A stretch of 64,000 nucleotides of DNA, taken from Roseivivax isoporae LMG 25204. GTDB taxonomy: Bacteria > Pseudomonadota > Alphaproteobacteria > Rhodobacterales > Rhodobacteraceae. Positions within the stretch are counted from its first letter, which is position 1; each line of letters starts with the position of its first letter. Where the stretch lies: contig NZ_JAME01000016.1 in the NCBI RefSeq assembly GCF_000521865.1, positions 41,087 to 105,086 on the forward strand, in the 5' to 3' direction. The position numbers and the translations under genes are program-made. Positions 43,953 to 53,968 of this stretch are shown here, in pieces. The notes beneath the pieces were generated by a model. That model saw only the letters and a program-made list of their open reading frames with translations. It was not told the DNA's origin and did no database searches.

Positions 43953-45254
43953 TCAATGCGACGCGCTTGGGGGCGACCCGGCGGGGGACGCCGCCGCGCG
44001 CCCCGTGCCGCGCGCCATCGTGATCTCGAGGACATCCCCGGGCAGCAGCGGCGCGTCGGGCGCCGCCGCCAGCGTTTCGGTGACGTCGCCGCGGGTGCGG
44101 TGGATGGCCATCGCGGGCTCGGGCATGTCCTCGGGCAAAGCCGCGCTCATGCCGTAGGCCACGACGCGGATATCCAGCGCCTCGAGCTCGGCCGAGAGAG
44201 CGGCGCGGGATCGGAGCGTCTCCTGCAGCTCGAGGCGGATGTCCTCGCGCCGGCGCAGCCGGTCGCGCTCCAGCTCGAAGCGCAGCGTCTCGGACATCTG
44301 CCGGGCGCGCGCGACGAAGGATGCGGTCTCGAGCCGGTCCCGGCTGAGCTGCGAGCGCTCGCGCAGCATCTCCTGCAGCCGCGGGCGCGGCATCAGGCCT
44401 TTCTCGACGAGGCTGCGGGCATCCTCGATCTCCTGCAGCTGCAGCGCCTCCTCCTGCTCCTGCAGTTCGGCCTGCCGCGACAGGGTGTCGATCTCGCCGG
44501 CGATGAGCGCCTGCATCTGCACCGCGTGGGCATCGGCCGCCTCGCGCGCGGACCGGCGGTCGCTCAGCAGGCTCTCTTCGGACGCGATTACCGCCCGCGC
44601 GGTATCCTCCGGCAGGAGCCCGCCCTCCGGGCCGATGCCCGCGAGGGTGCCGGGCAGGGAGGCCGCACCGTCCAGTTCGGCCTGCAGGCGGGCGATGCGC
44701 GCCTCGACCTGCGCCAGCGCCAGCGCGACCGACCGCCTGCTCACGATGGCGTCGAGCGCGTCGGTGTCGCCTGCCGCCCGGGGCGCCAGCGTCTGCAGGC
44801 CGCCGGCTGCGATCACCGCCTGCCGCGCGGTCAAACCCGGCGTGTAGTCGACGGCGCCGGGCGATTCGACCGCGCCGCCCACGTAGACCGGGCGGTAGGC
44901 GGCGACCTCCACCAGCACGAGCGGCGCGTGGACGAGCCGGCGGCTCTCGAGCTCCCCGGCGATGAGGTCGCGGATCTCGTGCGGCGGCCGACCGGCCACC
45001 ACGAGCGCGCCGAGATTGGGCAGGGCAATCCGTCCGTCCGCGTCGACCGGGGCATCGCGCGAGAAGTCCGGCGCGTTCAGCACGTCGACCCGCAGGACGT
45101 CGCCCCGTTCCACGGTGATCTCCGCGAGCGCGGGCAGCGCGCCGGCGAGCCATACCAGTGCCGCGAGGGCCACATGCCGCAGGCCCGCGACCGCTGAAGC
45201 GGGGCCGGTCCGCCGAGGGGGCGGCGTGGGGATGCGGCATGTGCGGTTCGGCAT
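43953..45254 (-). CDS. Polysaccharide export protein, ExoF/OPX-like
   Basis: A 433-residue protein with a signal peptide (about residues 25-44, ending GALPALA), a poly-export domain ('ITVERGDVLRVDVLNAPDFS') and a SLBB-type segment ('YVGGAVESPGAVDYTPGLT'), followed by a long coiled coil (about 230-360). It has no lipobox Cys and no Wza-type C-terminal barrel helix, so it resembles rhizobial ExoF more than Wza. The ATG at 45254 is preceded by GAGGAAG. It heads the minus-strand operon and reads away from the polymerase gene. Confidence 0.85.
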   Translation of the reverse strand: MPNRTCRIPTPPPRRTGPASAVAGLRHVALAALVWLAGALPALAEITVERGDVLRVDVLNAPDFSRDAPVDADGRIALPNLGALVVAGRPPHEIRDLIAGELESRRLVHAPLVLVEVAAYRPVYVGGAVESPGAVDYTPGLTARQAVIAAGGLQTLAPRAAGDTDALDAIVSRRSVALALAQVEARIARLQAELDGAASLPGTLAGIGPEGGLLPEDTARAVIASEESLLSDRRSAREAADAHAVQMQALIAGEIDTLSRQAELQEQEEALQLQEIEDARSLVEKGLMPRPRLQEMLRERSQLSRDRLETASFVARARQMSETLRFELERDRLRRREDIRLELQETLRSRAALSAELEALDIRVVAYGMSAALPEDMPEPAMAIHRTRGDVTETLAAAPDAPLLPGDVLEITMARGTGRAAASPAGSPPSASH

Positions 45255-45499
45255 GGACTTCCTCGGACGGTCCCTCGCGAGGCCGCGCGGGGGCGCGCGG
45301 ACCTGTCCCGGACCTTCCGACGCGGGGCGGCGCAGGCAAATGTCGCTTTTCGGACGCTGCCCGACCGGATGCACCTCCTTCCGGCAGGGCAGGGGTCCGC
45401 ATGACCCTCGAACGGATGAAGCCCCCGGCCTTTCGGCCATTTTCCGTGCGCGCGCCCGCATCGTAAGCCCTGAGCGACGCTGTCCGTGCGAGGGCACCG
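45255..45499. other. Divergent promoter region of the two polysaccharide operons
   Basis: About 245 bp separate the exporter gene (minus) and the polymerase gene (plus), so promoters for both large operons must lie here. I see a short GGCC-TTTC-GGCC hairpin followed by ATTTTCC near 45427-45445, but no promoter or operator good enough to name. Confidence 0.5.
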
Positions 45500-46798
45500 A
45501 TGAAGAACCTGCGAGGGCGTCCCGGTCCGCCAAATGCGCCGCCGTTCTGGCGGCGGCCCGAGGTGTGCGTGGCTGCCATCGGGCTATTCGTGCTGTCGGG
45601 GGCGCTGTTTCCGCTGCTCCTCGCGGCGGACGGCATCCTCGACGACGGCGACCGCTCCAAGCTGCGCCTGCTGGCGCTGCCGGTCTACGCCGCTTCGCTG
45701 GGGCTGCTCGCGCTGCGGCCGGGTCGGCTCATGGCGGTGCTGGCGTGCAACCTGCCGCTGGTCCTGCTGGTGGTCCTGCCGTTCCTGTCCATGGCGTGGT
45801 CGCTCAGTCCCGGTACGACACTGCGCCGCGCCATCGCGCTGGCGCTGTCGATGTCGGTGGCGCTCCTGCTCGCGGCTCGCCTGTCGCCGCGCGACCAGAT
45901 GCGGGTGATCGGCACGGTGCTCGGGACGGCGACTGGCCTCAGCATCCTGATGGCGGGGGCGATGCCGCACCTCTCGTTCATGCCGGGGGAATCGGCCCTG
46001 CGCGGCATCTTCGTGCACAAGAACGTGCTGGGCTGGGCCGCCGCCTACACCATCCTGTTCGGCATCGCCGCACGGCGCGACGCGGAGCGGGGCATGCGGC
46101 GCACCGGGCTCGTGCTGCTGGCGATCGGCTGGATCGGGGTGATTCTGTCCACCTCGGTCACCAGCCTGTTCGCCGCCGTCGTGGCGCTGTCGATGGGCGT
46201 CGCCGCCGACGCGGTGGTCCGGCGGCGCGGCCTCGAGCGATTCGTGCTGGACCTGGGCCTGCTCATCGCGGGCGCGGTCGTGCTGATGCTGCTTTTCGTG
46301 GCGCTGCTGCCCCTGCTCGAGGCGCTGGGCAAGGACGCGACGCTGACCGGCCGCGTTCCGCTCTGGCAGCTGGTCGATGCCGAGATCGCGCAGCGCGCCC
46401 TCCTCGGCCACGGCTTCGGCGCGTTCTGGAGCGACGTGAACACCGATGCCTGGCGGATCTGGGAAACCATCGGCTGGCAGGCGCCGCATGCCCACAACGG
46501 CTACCGCGACATCCTCCTGGGCCTCGGGCTGACCGGCCTTGCCCTGTTCGCCTACGTCGTGGTGCGCGCGTGGCGCGAGGCCTTCGCCCTCTATTCCGCC
46601 GCGCCGCGCGAGGGCACGCTGTGGCCGCTCCTGGTGATCGGCACCTCGCTGGTGCTGAACCTGTCCGAAAGCACGCTGTTGATGCAGAACGACGTGTTCT
46701 GGCTGATTCTCAGCGCCGCGATCGCCACCGTCGCGCGTGAGCGGATCGTCCTGCGCGCTGCGATGCGCCGCCGCGCCGCGGCCGTTCCGGCGGTCTGA
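45500..46798 (+). CDS. O-antigen ligase/polymerase family membrane protein (Wzy/ExoQ-like)
   Basis: A 432-residue protein with ten or more membrane segments and the O-antigen ligase-family region around 'GIFVHKNVLGWAAAYTILFG' and the periplasmic loop 'TGRVPLWQLV...AHNGYRDILLGLGL' (two separate parts). Members polymerise repeat units (Wzy, ExoQ) or ligate O-antigen (WaaL). Next to Wzz-like, OPX and Wzx genes, polymerase is the better guess. It starts the plus-strand operon. Confidence 0.87.
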   Translation: MKNLRGRPGPPNAPPFWRRPEVCVAAIGLFVLSGALFPLLLAADGILDDGDRSKLRLLALPVYAASLGLLALRPGRLMAVLACNLPLVLLVVLPFLSMAWSLSPGTTLRRAIALALSMSVALLLAARLSPRDQMRVIGTVLGTATGLSILMAGAMPHLSFMPGESALRGIFVHKNVLGWAAAYTILFGIAARRDAERGMRRTGLVLLAIGWIGVILSTSVTSLFAAVVALSMGVAADAVVRRRGLERFVLDLGLLIAGAVVLMLLFVALLPLLEALGKDATLTGRVPLWQLVDAEIAQRALLGHGFGAFWSDVNTDAWRIWETIGWQAPHAHNGYRDILLGLGLTGLALFAYVVVRAWREAFALYSAAPREGTLWPLLVIGTSLVLNLSESTLLMQNDVFWLILSAAIATVARERIVLRAAMRRRAAAVPAV

Positions 46799-47003
46799 GG
46801 CCAGGCAGGCCCGGCACCCCCGCTACCCCCTTTGGTCGTCCGGCACGGGCCGCGAAGCGTGAACCGCCAAAAGGTTAAGAAGAGGTCAATGACGCATCCG
46901 AACCGCCACCCCTCGGGCAGCGGCCATGCCCGATCGGAGATGTTCCGCGGATCGTGATGCGGTGTCAGCGTCTCCACAGATTTTTTCGCAGAAAGGACAC
47001 GCC

Positions 47004-47075
47004 ATGCACCCGCGCCCTTGTCCCAGTCCGAGCGTCCCCCTCTGTTCCGATGCCCGGATCGTGGTGCCGGCATGA
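47004..47075 (+). CDS. Possible 23-codon leader peptide coupled to the sugar transferase
   Basis: An ATG preceded by GAAAGGA at good spacing opens a 23-codon frame (MHPRPCPSPSVPLCSDARIV, then VPA). Its TGA overlaps the ATG of the following transferase gene (ATGA at 47072). The transferase ATG itself has no good ribosome site, so translation may depend on this leader. The peptide is unlike any family I know. It could be chance, since the frame is short. Confidence 0.35.
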   Translation: MHPRPCPSPSVPLCSDARIVVPA

Positions 47076-48442
47076 GCGTCATCGACTTCTCCTTTCCTGC
47101 GGAGGCCGCCCACGGCGCGACCATCCCCGGGTCGCATGCCGGACGCGGCCGGATGCTGCCGGCGCTCGCGCTTGCGGCATCCGATCTTCTGGTCCTCGCG
47201 GCGTCGGCGGGCGCGGCGGGGATCGCCCTCGCTGGAACCGGCACCGGCGTCCTGCTGCCGGGCCTCTTCGAGATCGCGGCCCTGGTCCAGGTCGGGGCGA
47301 TCGCGGCATCGGGTGGCTATCCCGGCTACGGCTTCCTGCCCGAGGCGCAGCTGCGCCGGGCCACGCTGAGCTGGGCCTGCGCCGGCGGGGTCGCCACCCT
47401 GGCGGCACTGGCACTGGTCCCCGCGACCGTGCAGGAGATCGCGATCTTCTGGGCCGTCTTCGCGCTGGCGGGCGTCCTGCAGGTCGCGGCCGCCTGGGTC
47501 GTCCGGGCGGTGCTGGCCTCCCGTGGCGCGTGGGGCGAACCGGTCGTCCTGATGGGCGATCCGGACAAGATGGCCGAGCTCGCGCGCGAACTGCTGGCGC
47601 GGCGCTGGCTCGGCTACGTTCCGGTGTCCGACATCCTCGAGGCCCGCACCGTGCTCTGGGCCGGGCGCGACATGCCGGATCCGGGCACGTTGCAGGCGCT
47701 GTCGCACTCGGGCCGCACCGTGGTCCTGACCGCCGACCTGCCGAAACTTGAGCTGACCGGCCTGCATCCCGCGCAGATCGGTGGCGCGGCTGGGATCTGC
47801 CTCGCCCGTCCGCAGGCTCCGACCGGGCACGCCGCGCTCAAGCGGGCGCTCGACCTGTTCATCGCCATCCCCGCGATGTTCGTCGCGCTGCCGGTCGTGG
47901 GGCTTGCCGCGATCCTCATCAAGTGCGTGGATCCCGGCCCGGCCTTCTACGTGCAGGTCCGCGAGGGCCTGAACGGGCGGCGCATCGGCGTTCTGAAGCT
48001 GCGCACCATGTACCTCGACGCCGACCGGATGCTGGCGGACCTGCTGGCCCGCGATCCCGCCGCGCGCGCCGAATGGGAGACGCATTTCAAGCTGCGCCGA
48101 GATCCCCGGATCCTGCCCATGGTCGGGTCGTTCCTGCGGGCGTCGAGCCTCGACGAGCTGCCACAGCTCTGGAACGTGCTGCGCGGCGACATGAGCCTCG
48201 TCGGGCCGCGGCCCTTCCCGGAATATCACCTGGCGGCGATGCCCGCGGCGTTCCGCGCCCGCCGTGCCTCGGTGGTGCCGGGGCTGACCGGGCTCTGGCA
48301 GATATCGGAACGCAGCAGCGCCGACCTCGCCACCCAGCAGGCGCTGGACGACTACTACATCGCGGGGCGGACCCTGTGGGGCGACCTCTCGATCCTCCTG
48401 CGCACCTTCTCGGCCGTGCTCGGCCGGCGTGGCGCGTACTGA
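47072..48442 (+). CDS. Undecaprenyl-phosphate sugar-1-phosphate transferase (WbaP/ExoY type)
   Basis: A 456-residue polyprenyl-phosphate hexose-1-phosphate transferase. Four or five N-terminal membrane helices and a degenerate central domain are followed by the catalytic domain: '[20 protein letters not shown]', '[13 protein letters not shown]', '[20 protein letters not shown]' and '[10 protein letters not shown]'. It starts each repeat unit by moving a sugar phosphate to the lipid carrier. The ATG at 47072 was preferred to a TTG 18 codons upstream. Confidence 0.92.
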   Translation: MSVIDFSFPAEAAHGATIPGSHAGRGRMLPALALAASDLLVLAASAGAAGIALAGTGTGVLLPGLFEIAALVQVGAIAASGGYPGYGFLPEAQLRRATLSWACAGGVATLAALALVPATVQEIAIFWAVFALAGVLQVAAAWVVRAVLASRGAWGEPVVLMGDPDKMAELARELLARRWLGYVPVSDILEARTVLWAGRDMPDPGTLQALSHSGRTVVLTADLPKLELTGLHPAQIGGAAGICLARPQAPTGHAALKRALDLFIAIPAMFVALPVVGLAAILIKCVDPGPAFYVQVREGLNGRRIGVLKLRTMYLDADRMLADLLARDPAARAEWETHFKLRRDPRILPMVGSFLRASSLDELPQLWNVLRGDMSLVGPRPFPEYHLAAMPAAFRARRASVVPGLTGLWQISERSSADLATQQALDDYYIAGRTLWGDLSILLRTFSAVLGRRGAY

Positions 48443-48510
48443 TCCACGACCGGGTGCCGCTTCGCGTCCCCGACGCGCGGTGCCATGCTTCATTCAAGGG
48501 AACCGACACC

Positions 48511-49557
48511 ATGCTCGATACCAAGCGCATTCTCGTCACCGGAGGCTCGGGCTTCCTCGGCTCCTTCCTTTGCGAGAGCCTGCTCGACGACGGCCACGAC
48601 GTGCTCTGCGTCGACAACTTCCAGACCGGGGCGCGCGAGAACGTGCGCCACCTGCTCGACCATCCCCGGTTCGAGATGCTGCGCCACGACGTGACGGTGC
48701 CGCTCTGGGTCGAGGTGGACGAGATCTGGAACCTCGCCTGCCCGGCCTCGCCCGTGCACTACCAGACCGACCCGGTGCAGACGGTCAAGACCAGCGTCAT
48801 GGGCGCCATCAACATGCTGGGCCTCGCCAAGCGCACGAAATCCAAGATCTTCCAGGCGTCGACCAGCGAGGTCTACGGGGACCCCCGCGTGCATCCGCAG
48901 CCCGAGGGATACTGGGGCAACGTGAACCCGATCGGCCCGCGCTCCTGCTACGACGAGGGCAAGCGCTGCGCCGAGACGCTGTTCTTCGACTACCAGCGGC
49001 AATGCGGCGTCAACATTCGCATGGCGCGCATCTTCAACACCTACGGGCCGCGGATGAACCCCTATGACGGCCGCGTGGTGTCGAACTTCATCGTGCAGGC
49101 GCTGAAGGGCGAGCCGATCACGCTCTATGGCGAGGGCCAGCAGACGCGGTCCTTCTGCTATGTCGAGGACCTGATCCGCGGCTTCCGCGCGCTGATGGAC
49201 GCACCGGACGACACGCCGATGCCGATCAACCTCGGCAATCCCGGCGAGTTCACCATCCGCGAGCTGGCCGAGATCATCAACGAGCTCACCGGGTCCCAGT
49301 CGCGCATGGTCTACCGGCCGTTGCCGCAGGACGACCCGACCCAGCGCCGGCCGGACATCACCCGCGCCAAGGAATTGCTGGGATGGGAGCCGAAGATCGC
49401 GCTGCGCGAGGGTCTGATCCGCACGATCGAGCATTTCGACGAGGTGCTGACCCGTGCCGCCGCCTCGGCCACGCCCCGGCGTGTTGCGGTGGACCACGTC
49501 CGCGGCACGACCGCCGCGGCGCGCGCGAACGGGACGACCCACGCGGCGCTGCCATGA
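48511..49557 (+). CDS. UDP-glucuronate decarboxylase (UDP-xylose synthase)
   Basis: A 348-residue extended SDR. The NAD loop is '[10 protein letters not shown]', the catalytic YxxxK is in '[11 protein letters not shown]', and the UXS features '[12 protein letters not shown]' and '[19 protein letters not shown]' are present. It converts UDP-glucuronate to UDP-xylose, suggesting a pentose (or a sugar derived from it) in the polymer. AAGGGA lies nine bases before the ATG. The tail after the enzyme domain (about 30 residues, Ala/Thr-rich) is unusual. The stop overlaps the next gene (ATGA). Confidence 0.92.
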   Translation: MLDTKRILVTGGSGFLGSFLCESLLDDGHDVLCVDNFQTGARENVRHLLDHPRFEMLRHDVTVPLWVEVDEIWNLACPASPVHYQTDPVQTVKTSVMGAINMLGLAKRTKSKIFQASTSEVYGDPRVHPQPEGYWGNVNPIGPRSCYDEGKRCAETLFFDYQRQCGVNIRMARIFNTYGPRMNPYDGRVVSNFIVQALKGEPITLYGEGQQTRSFCYVEDLIRGFRALMDAPDDTPMPINLGNPGEFTIRELAEIINELTGSQSRMVYRPLPQDDPTQRRPDITRAKELLGWEPKIALREGLIRTIEHFDEVLTRAAASATPRRVAVDHVRGTTAAARANGTTHAALP

Positions 49558-51341
49558 CCACGCGCCCCGATCCCAAGCCCCGGCTGGTGTTCTTCCAGTG
49601 GGATCACCGGCCGAACGGCGCGGCGTCGGGGTTCCTGGCGCTGCACATGCAGCACCACGTGCGGTGCCTCGCGCACAGCTTCAACGTGACCGTGATCGCA
49701 GAGGATTGCGACTACGCCGAGGTGTGCGACAGGGTCCGGCCCGATCTCGCGCTGTTCGAGGCGGGCTACCGGACGCATGGCTCGCGCCGGATCCGGATCA
49801 CCGGGACCGGCGCCCATCCGGACGTGCCGAAGGTCGCCCTGCACAACGGCGATCCGTGGTGCGACCGGCGGGCGGGGCTTTTGTCCGACATGGAGCACTG
49901 GGGGATCGAGACGGTCTTCGCGATCGGCACCGCGACTCCGGCCTACATGCCGACGCTGGCGGAGCGGACCTTCGTCTGGCCGAACTTCATCGACCCCGAG
50001 GTGTTCCGCGATTACGGCCAGCAGAAGGTGGTGCCGGTGATGCTGACGGGACAGGCCTACGGGCTCTATCCTTGGCGGCAGGCCGTGCACGAGACGCTTG
50101 CGGCGCATTATCCGAGCCTCGTGACGCCGCCCTTCCGCTACGAGGACGGCGGTGCGCGACGGATGCTCGCGGGCGAAAGCTATGCCCGCGCCCTGAACGC
50201 GAGCTGGCTGTCGCCGGCCTGCGGTACGATGGGCCACGAACTGGTACGCAAGCATCTGGAGATCCCGGGTTCGGCCTGTCTGCTGGTCGCCGAGCGTACG
50301 CCGGTGCTCGAGGCGGCGGGCTTCCGCGACGGTGAGAACTGCATTCTTGCGGATGCGTCCGACGTGCTCGACCGCGTCGATGCCATGTTCCGCGACGAGG
50401 ACCGGATGCGCGCGGTGATCGCCGCCGGGCACGACCTGGTCCATGCGCGCCACACGCTGGCGCACCGAACGCAGATCCGCGAATGGTTCGAACTGAACCG
50501 CCGCCTGCGCCCGGGAGACTGCATCGTGCAGCCCGGTCCGTTCGAGCCCCTGCGCATCGCGGCCGAGGGCACGCGCCATGGCCATCTGCCGGCCACCGGT
50601 CTCGACCGAGTCGCACTGCGCGAGGGCGCTCGCAAGCGCGCCCGCGGCGAACCGGGCGAGGCGCGCGCGGCCTACCAGACCGCGCTCGGCTATGTCGGCT
50701 ACCTGCCCGAGGCACAGTACGGCCTCGCGCTCTGCGATCTCGAGACCGGGCGCGCGGGTGCTGCGGTCAACCGGCTGGCCCGGATGATCGCGACGACGCT
50801 CGCCGATTACGGCGCGACGCGGCCCGATCCGGCGGAATGGGCGCTCTACCTCGCCGCACTGGTGGCGGACGGGCGCACGGATCACGCGCTGTCGCTGCGC
50901 GACCGCTATCCCGATGCCGACCATGTCGAACTGCGCCACGTCCGCGCGCTGCTGTCCGGGCTCGCCAGAGGAGCCCCGGCGGCGTCGGGTCCTGCGCCCA
51001 GGGGTGGGACCAGCGTGCATGACGTGCCCGTGCGGTCGGCCGAGGCGTACCGTGCCTGGTTCGACGACATCCTTCTACGGTGCGGCCAGCCGCCGTTCGG
51101 GACGGTGGCGCCGCGCGCCGGTCTGCGGGACCGCGCGCTGCGCCTCGTCGACCGCGCGCTTGCCGCCGTGGGCGCCGGTGCGCTGCGGCCAGCGGTGCCG
51201 GCGGCACCGGGCATGGGCTATGCGCGGCACCTGCGCGACACGCTCGGCCGGCGGCTCTTGCCACCGGCGGGCCGCAGGCGCGCCCGGCAGCTGGCCGCGG
51301 CCGTCACCTGGCCCATGACGTCGCGCATCGCGCGCCGCTGA
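49554..51341 (+). CDS. Putative glycosyltransferase (CgeB-like) with TPR-like C-terminal region
   Basis: A 595-residue protein of uncertain family. The first about 330 residues look like a GT-B or CgeB-type transferase ('[19 protein letters not shown]', '[20 protein letters not shown]', '[28 protein letters not shown]' in parts). Residues about 370-460 have helical repeats reminiscent of TPRs ('[20 protein letters not shown]'). The last part is Arg/Ala-rich. The operon position between UDP-xylose synthase and the flippase supports a role in polymer assembly. Function beyond that is unknown. Confidence 0.6.
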   Translation: MTTRPDPKPRLVFFQWDHRPNGAASGFLALHMQHHVRCLAHSFNVTVIAEDCDYAEVCDRVRPDLALFEAGYRTHGSRRIRITGTGAHPDVPKVALHNGDPWCDRRAGLLSDMEHWGIETVFAIGTATPAYMPTLAERTFVWPNFIDPEVFRDYGQQKVVPVMLTGQAYGLYPWRQAVHETLAAHYPSLVTPPFRYEDGGARRMLAGESYARALNASWLSPACGTMGHELVRKHLEIPGSACLLVAERTPVLEAAGFRDGENCILADASDVLDRVDAMFRDEDRMRAVIAAGHDLVHARHTLAHRTQIREWFELNRRLRPGDCIVQPGPFEPLRIAAEGTRHGHLPATGLDRVALREGARKRARGEPGEARAAYQTALGYVGYLPEAQYGLALCDLETGRAGAAVNRLARMIATTLADYGATRPDPAEWALYLAALVADGRTDHALSLRDRYPDADHVELRHVRALLSGLARGAPAASGPAPRGGTSVHDVPVRSAEAYRAWFDDILLRCGQPPFGTVAPRAGLRDRALRLVDRALAAVGAGALRPAVPAAPGMGYARHLRDTLGRRLLPPAGRRRARQLAAAVTWPMTSRIARR

Positions 51342-51387
51342 TTCCGGGCGATCCCGCCCGGTCCATCTCCTCCGGAGTTTTGCCACC

Positions 51388-52839
51388 ATGCGCCGTTCGC
51401 TCTTCCTGGCCTTCGCCGACAAGTCGGTCGGCACGCTTCTGAGCGTCGGCATGATGGTGATCGTGTCGCGCCTGCTGACGCCCGCCGAGGTGGGCCTGTT
51501 CCTGGTCGCCAGCGCGGCGGTGATCCTGATCGAGACGTTCCGCGATTTCGGCGTCGCCGCCTGCATCGTGCAGGAGCGCAACCTGACGCCGGTGATCGTG
51601 CGCAGCGCCGCGACCATCGTCACGCTCCTGTCCGCGGTCTTCGGGGTCGTGGTCTTTACGGGCGCGGGCTGGGTCGCCGGGTTCTACGGATCGCCCGAGA
51701 TCGCGACGCTTCTCCAGGTGGCCGCGCTGGGCTTTCTCTTCGCGCCGATCAGCGGCGTGCGGCTGGCGCTCCTGCGGCGCGACATGGCATTCGGCGCAGT
51801 CGCGGTCATCGGCATCTCGGCCAACCTGGCGGGAGTGCTGACGGCCATCGCGCTGGCAGCCGCGGGCTGGGGCGCGGTGTCGCTGTCGTGGGGGTCGGTT
51901 GCGACCGCGGCGGTCGCCGCCATCGGTGCGCTGATCGCCCGGCCCGCGCCCGAGGCCTTCCGCCCGGCCTTGGCGGCGTGGCGGCAGATCGTGCCGTTCG
52001 GGTTCTGGTCGACGCTGGTGACACTGCTTGGCATCCTGAACGAGAGCATGCCGCGGCTCCTGCTCGGCCGGTTGCTCGGATTCGGCGCCGTCGGTGTCTT
52101 TTCCCGCGCGGTGTCGCTGACCCAGCTGCCCGACAAGGTGCTGCTCGGCGCGGCGCAGCCGGTGGTCCTGTCCACCTTCGCCGCGCGCCTGCGCGAGGGC
52201 GGCGACCTGCGGCAGCCCTGCGTCACGGCCTTTACGATCATCGCATCCTTCCAGTGGCCGGCGCTCGCATGTCTCGCCATCCTCGCCGATCCCATCGTCG
52301 CGATCATGCTCGGCGCCCAGTGGACCGCGGTCGTGCCGCTGTTGCAGGTGACGGCGGTGGCGGGCATGGCGCTGTTTCCCGCGACGCTGATCTTTCCGCT
52401 GCTGGTGTCGATGGGGCGGATCCGGGACTTCGCCCTCCTGAACGCGGTGCTCGTCCCGCTTTCCATGAGCGCGCTGGCCGTCGCCTCGACCTTCGGGCTG
52501 TCTGCGGTCGCGTGGGCGCTGGTGCCGGTGAACGTCGTTCAGGGTGCCGCCATGCTGTGGCTCGCAAAGCGCCACGCGGGGTTCGAGATCCGGGCGCTGG
52601 GGGCGGGTCTCGCGCGGGCGGGGGCGGTGACGGTCGCGGCCGCGGCTGTTCCCATGGCCGTCGTGCTGGCGGCAGGACGGGACCCCGGCATGGCCTTGAC
52701 CGGCCTCGCCCTGGGAGGAGCGGCAGGCGCATGGTGCGCCTGCCTGTTCGTGGTGGGAAATCCGCTGGCGTCGGAAATAGCCGCCCTTGCCGGGCGGCTC
52801 GTCAGCCGACTGCCCCTGCGCCAGCGCGCAGGGGCATGA
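51388..52839 (+). CDS. Lipopolysaccharide/EPS flippase (Wzx family)
   Basis: A 483-residue protein with about 12-14 membrane helices of the polysaccharide transporter family ('SVGMMVIVSRLLTPAEVGLF' at the start, 'RLLLGRLLGFGAVGVFSRA' in the middle). It should flip lipid-linked repeat units across the inner membrane for the Wzy-type polymerase. A GGAG lies ten bases before the ATG. An 11-bp hairpin covers its stop codon. Confidence 0.9.
   Translation: MRRSLFLAFADKSVGTLLSVGMMVIVSRLLTPAEVGLFLVASAAVILIETFRDFGVAACIVQERNLTPVIVRSAATIVTLLSAVFGVVVFTGAGWVAGFYGSPEIATLLQVAALGFLFAPISGVRLALLRRDMAFGAVAVIGISANLAGVLTAIALAAAGWGAVSLSWGSVATAAVAAIGALIARPAPEAFRPALAAWRQIVPFGFWSTLVTLLGILNESMPRLLLGRLLGFGAVGVFSRAVSLTQLPDKVLLGAAQPVVLSTFAARLREGGDLRQPCVTAFTIIASFQWPALACLAILADPIVAIMLGAQWTAVVPLLQVTAVAGMALFPATLIFPLLVSMGRIRDFALLNAVLVPLSMSALAVASTFGLSAVAWALVPVNVVQGAAMLWLAKRHAGFEIRALGAGLARAGAVTVAAAAVPMAVVLAAGRDPGMALTGLALGGAAGAWCACLFVVGNPLASEIAALAGRLVSRLPLRQRAGA
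52811..52836. terminator. Perfect 11-bp stem-loop at the wzx stop, between convergent genes
   Basis: TGCCCCTGCGC and GCGCAGGGGCA pair perfectly around a four-base CAGC loop, running into the last sense codons of the flippase gene and ending at its TGA. The convergent regulator gene stops twelve bases further on. A terminator role in both directions is likely, though no U-tract follows. Confidence 0.55.
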
Positions 52840-52847
52840 CCTGCCGG

Positions 52848-53687
52848 TCAGTCGTCCGGTGCGAGGTCGATGTCGGTGCTGCCGTTGTCGAGTTCGTTCA
52901 ACCTGAAGGCGGCCTGGGTCCGGTTGGTCGCCTTCAGCTTGCGCATGATCGTCCGGATGTGGACCTTGACCGTGCTTTCGCAGAGGCCGAGTTCGTAGGC
53001 GATCGTCTTGTTCGCCGCGCCGCGTTTCAGCGCCTGCGCCACCGCGAGCTGCCGCTCGGTGAAGTAGCGCTCGAGCCCGGGCCCGGACGGCGTCGGAGCA
53101 GGCATCGCCCCTCTCAGCGCCATCATGCTGCGCCGCGGAATCACGACGCTCTTGGACGACGACAGGCGCATCGCCTCGACCAGTTCGTCGAACCCGACGC
53201 CGGACGAGATGTAGCTCGACGCACCGCAATCGATGGCGTCGAAAACCGCCATGTAATCGTCGTTGCGCGAAATCACGATGACGCGGCTGTCGCCCGTCTT
53301 CTGGATGAACTTCTTGAGTTCCGACTTGGTCTCGTTGTCGGAGATGCACCGATCTCCGATATTGTAGAGGACGATCTCATTCTCGGCATCCCGAGATCGC
53401 TCGGCTTCCCATTCCGCTGGCGACCCGAAATGGCGTATCTCCGCTTCGGGAAATACCGCTTCGAGTGTCCGGGCGAGGATCTCCCGCTCGAACTGATGTT
53501 CACAGATCATGCTTATGATCTTTCGTGACAAGGAACGGCTACCGTCCCGGTCCATCCCTGAGATCGTCTTGGCGGCACCGGTCGGCCGCATATAGCTGGC
53601 TCCCGCAAGGCTCGTCATGGTTTCAAATTCTCCAATGCGCAAAAACGCGCGCTTAATTCGAAATGCGTCTGCGCCAGCAAGCGACAT
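52848..53687 (-). CDS. LuxR-family transcriptional regulator with atypical receiver domain
   Basis: A 279-residue protein with a receiver-like N-terminal domain (about 59-165) and a LuxR/FixJ helix-turn-helix at the C terminus ('RYFTERQLAVAQALKRGAAN' through 'STVKVHIRTIMRKLKA'). The phosphoacceptor position reads VLYNIG, with Asn where the acceptor Asp would be, and the conserved Lys position reads Ser (SSYISSG). It may thus act without phosphorylation, like CsgD or VpsT. It lies in the middle of the polysaccharide locus, divergent from the PglD-like gene, and is a good candidate regulator of the locus. AGGGG precedes the ATG. Confidence 0.85.
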   Translation of the reverse strand: MSLAGADAFRIKRAFLRIGEFETMTSLAGASYMRPTGAAKTISGMDRDGSRSLSRKIISMICEHQFEREILARTLEAVFPEAEIRHFGSPAEWEAERSRDAENEIVLYNIGDRCISDNETKSELKKFIQKTGDSRVIVISRNDDYMAVFDAIDCGASSYISSGVGFDELVEAMRLSSSKSVVIPRRSMMALRGAMPAPTPSGPGLERYFTERQLAVAQALKRGAANKTIAYELGLCESTVKVHIRTIMRKLKATNRTQAAFRLNELDNGSTDIDLAPDD

Positions 53688-53968
53688 AATCCCCTCTGTC
53701 AGAACGATGCCGGCACGAAGTTTTTTTCAAGCCTCCTGAAAAATAGGCCCCCGCTTGCAACAACGATACACAACGGTTTCTGTTGCCTCTCAAATCACAC
53801 CGAGACCTTCCGCCCGGCGAGGCGACCAACCGTTAACAAAGTGTTACTCGAAAACTCTGGCGCCGAGGATTCCTTCTCTGCAGACTTCCTTAAGAAGTGA
53901 ACGCCCAAGCGCTTATTGTTACAACTTGAAGCAATGATGAGAGCAATTAATCAACTTAGGATTGTATC
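53688..53968. other. AT-rich divergent intergenic region
   Basis: 281 bp, clearly richer in A+T than the genes on either side. It contains a GCAACA-N18-TGTTGC inverted repeat (53757-53786) and TTAA-N7-TTAC (53833-53847), one base from the CtrA consensus TTAA-N7-TTAA. Promoters for the regulator and for the acetyltransferase should be here, but none can be fixed with confidence. Confidence 0.45.

Noticed and set aside
46872..46888. CtrA-like TTAA-N7-TCAA before the sugar transferase
   Set aside because: The second half is changed and the position is far from the gene start; too weak to call.
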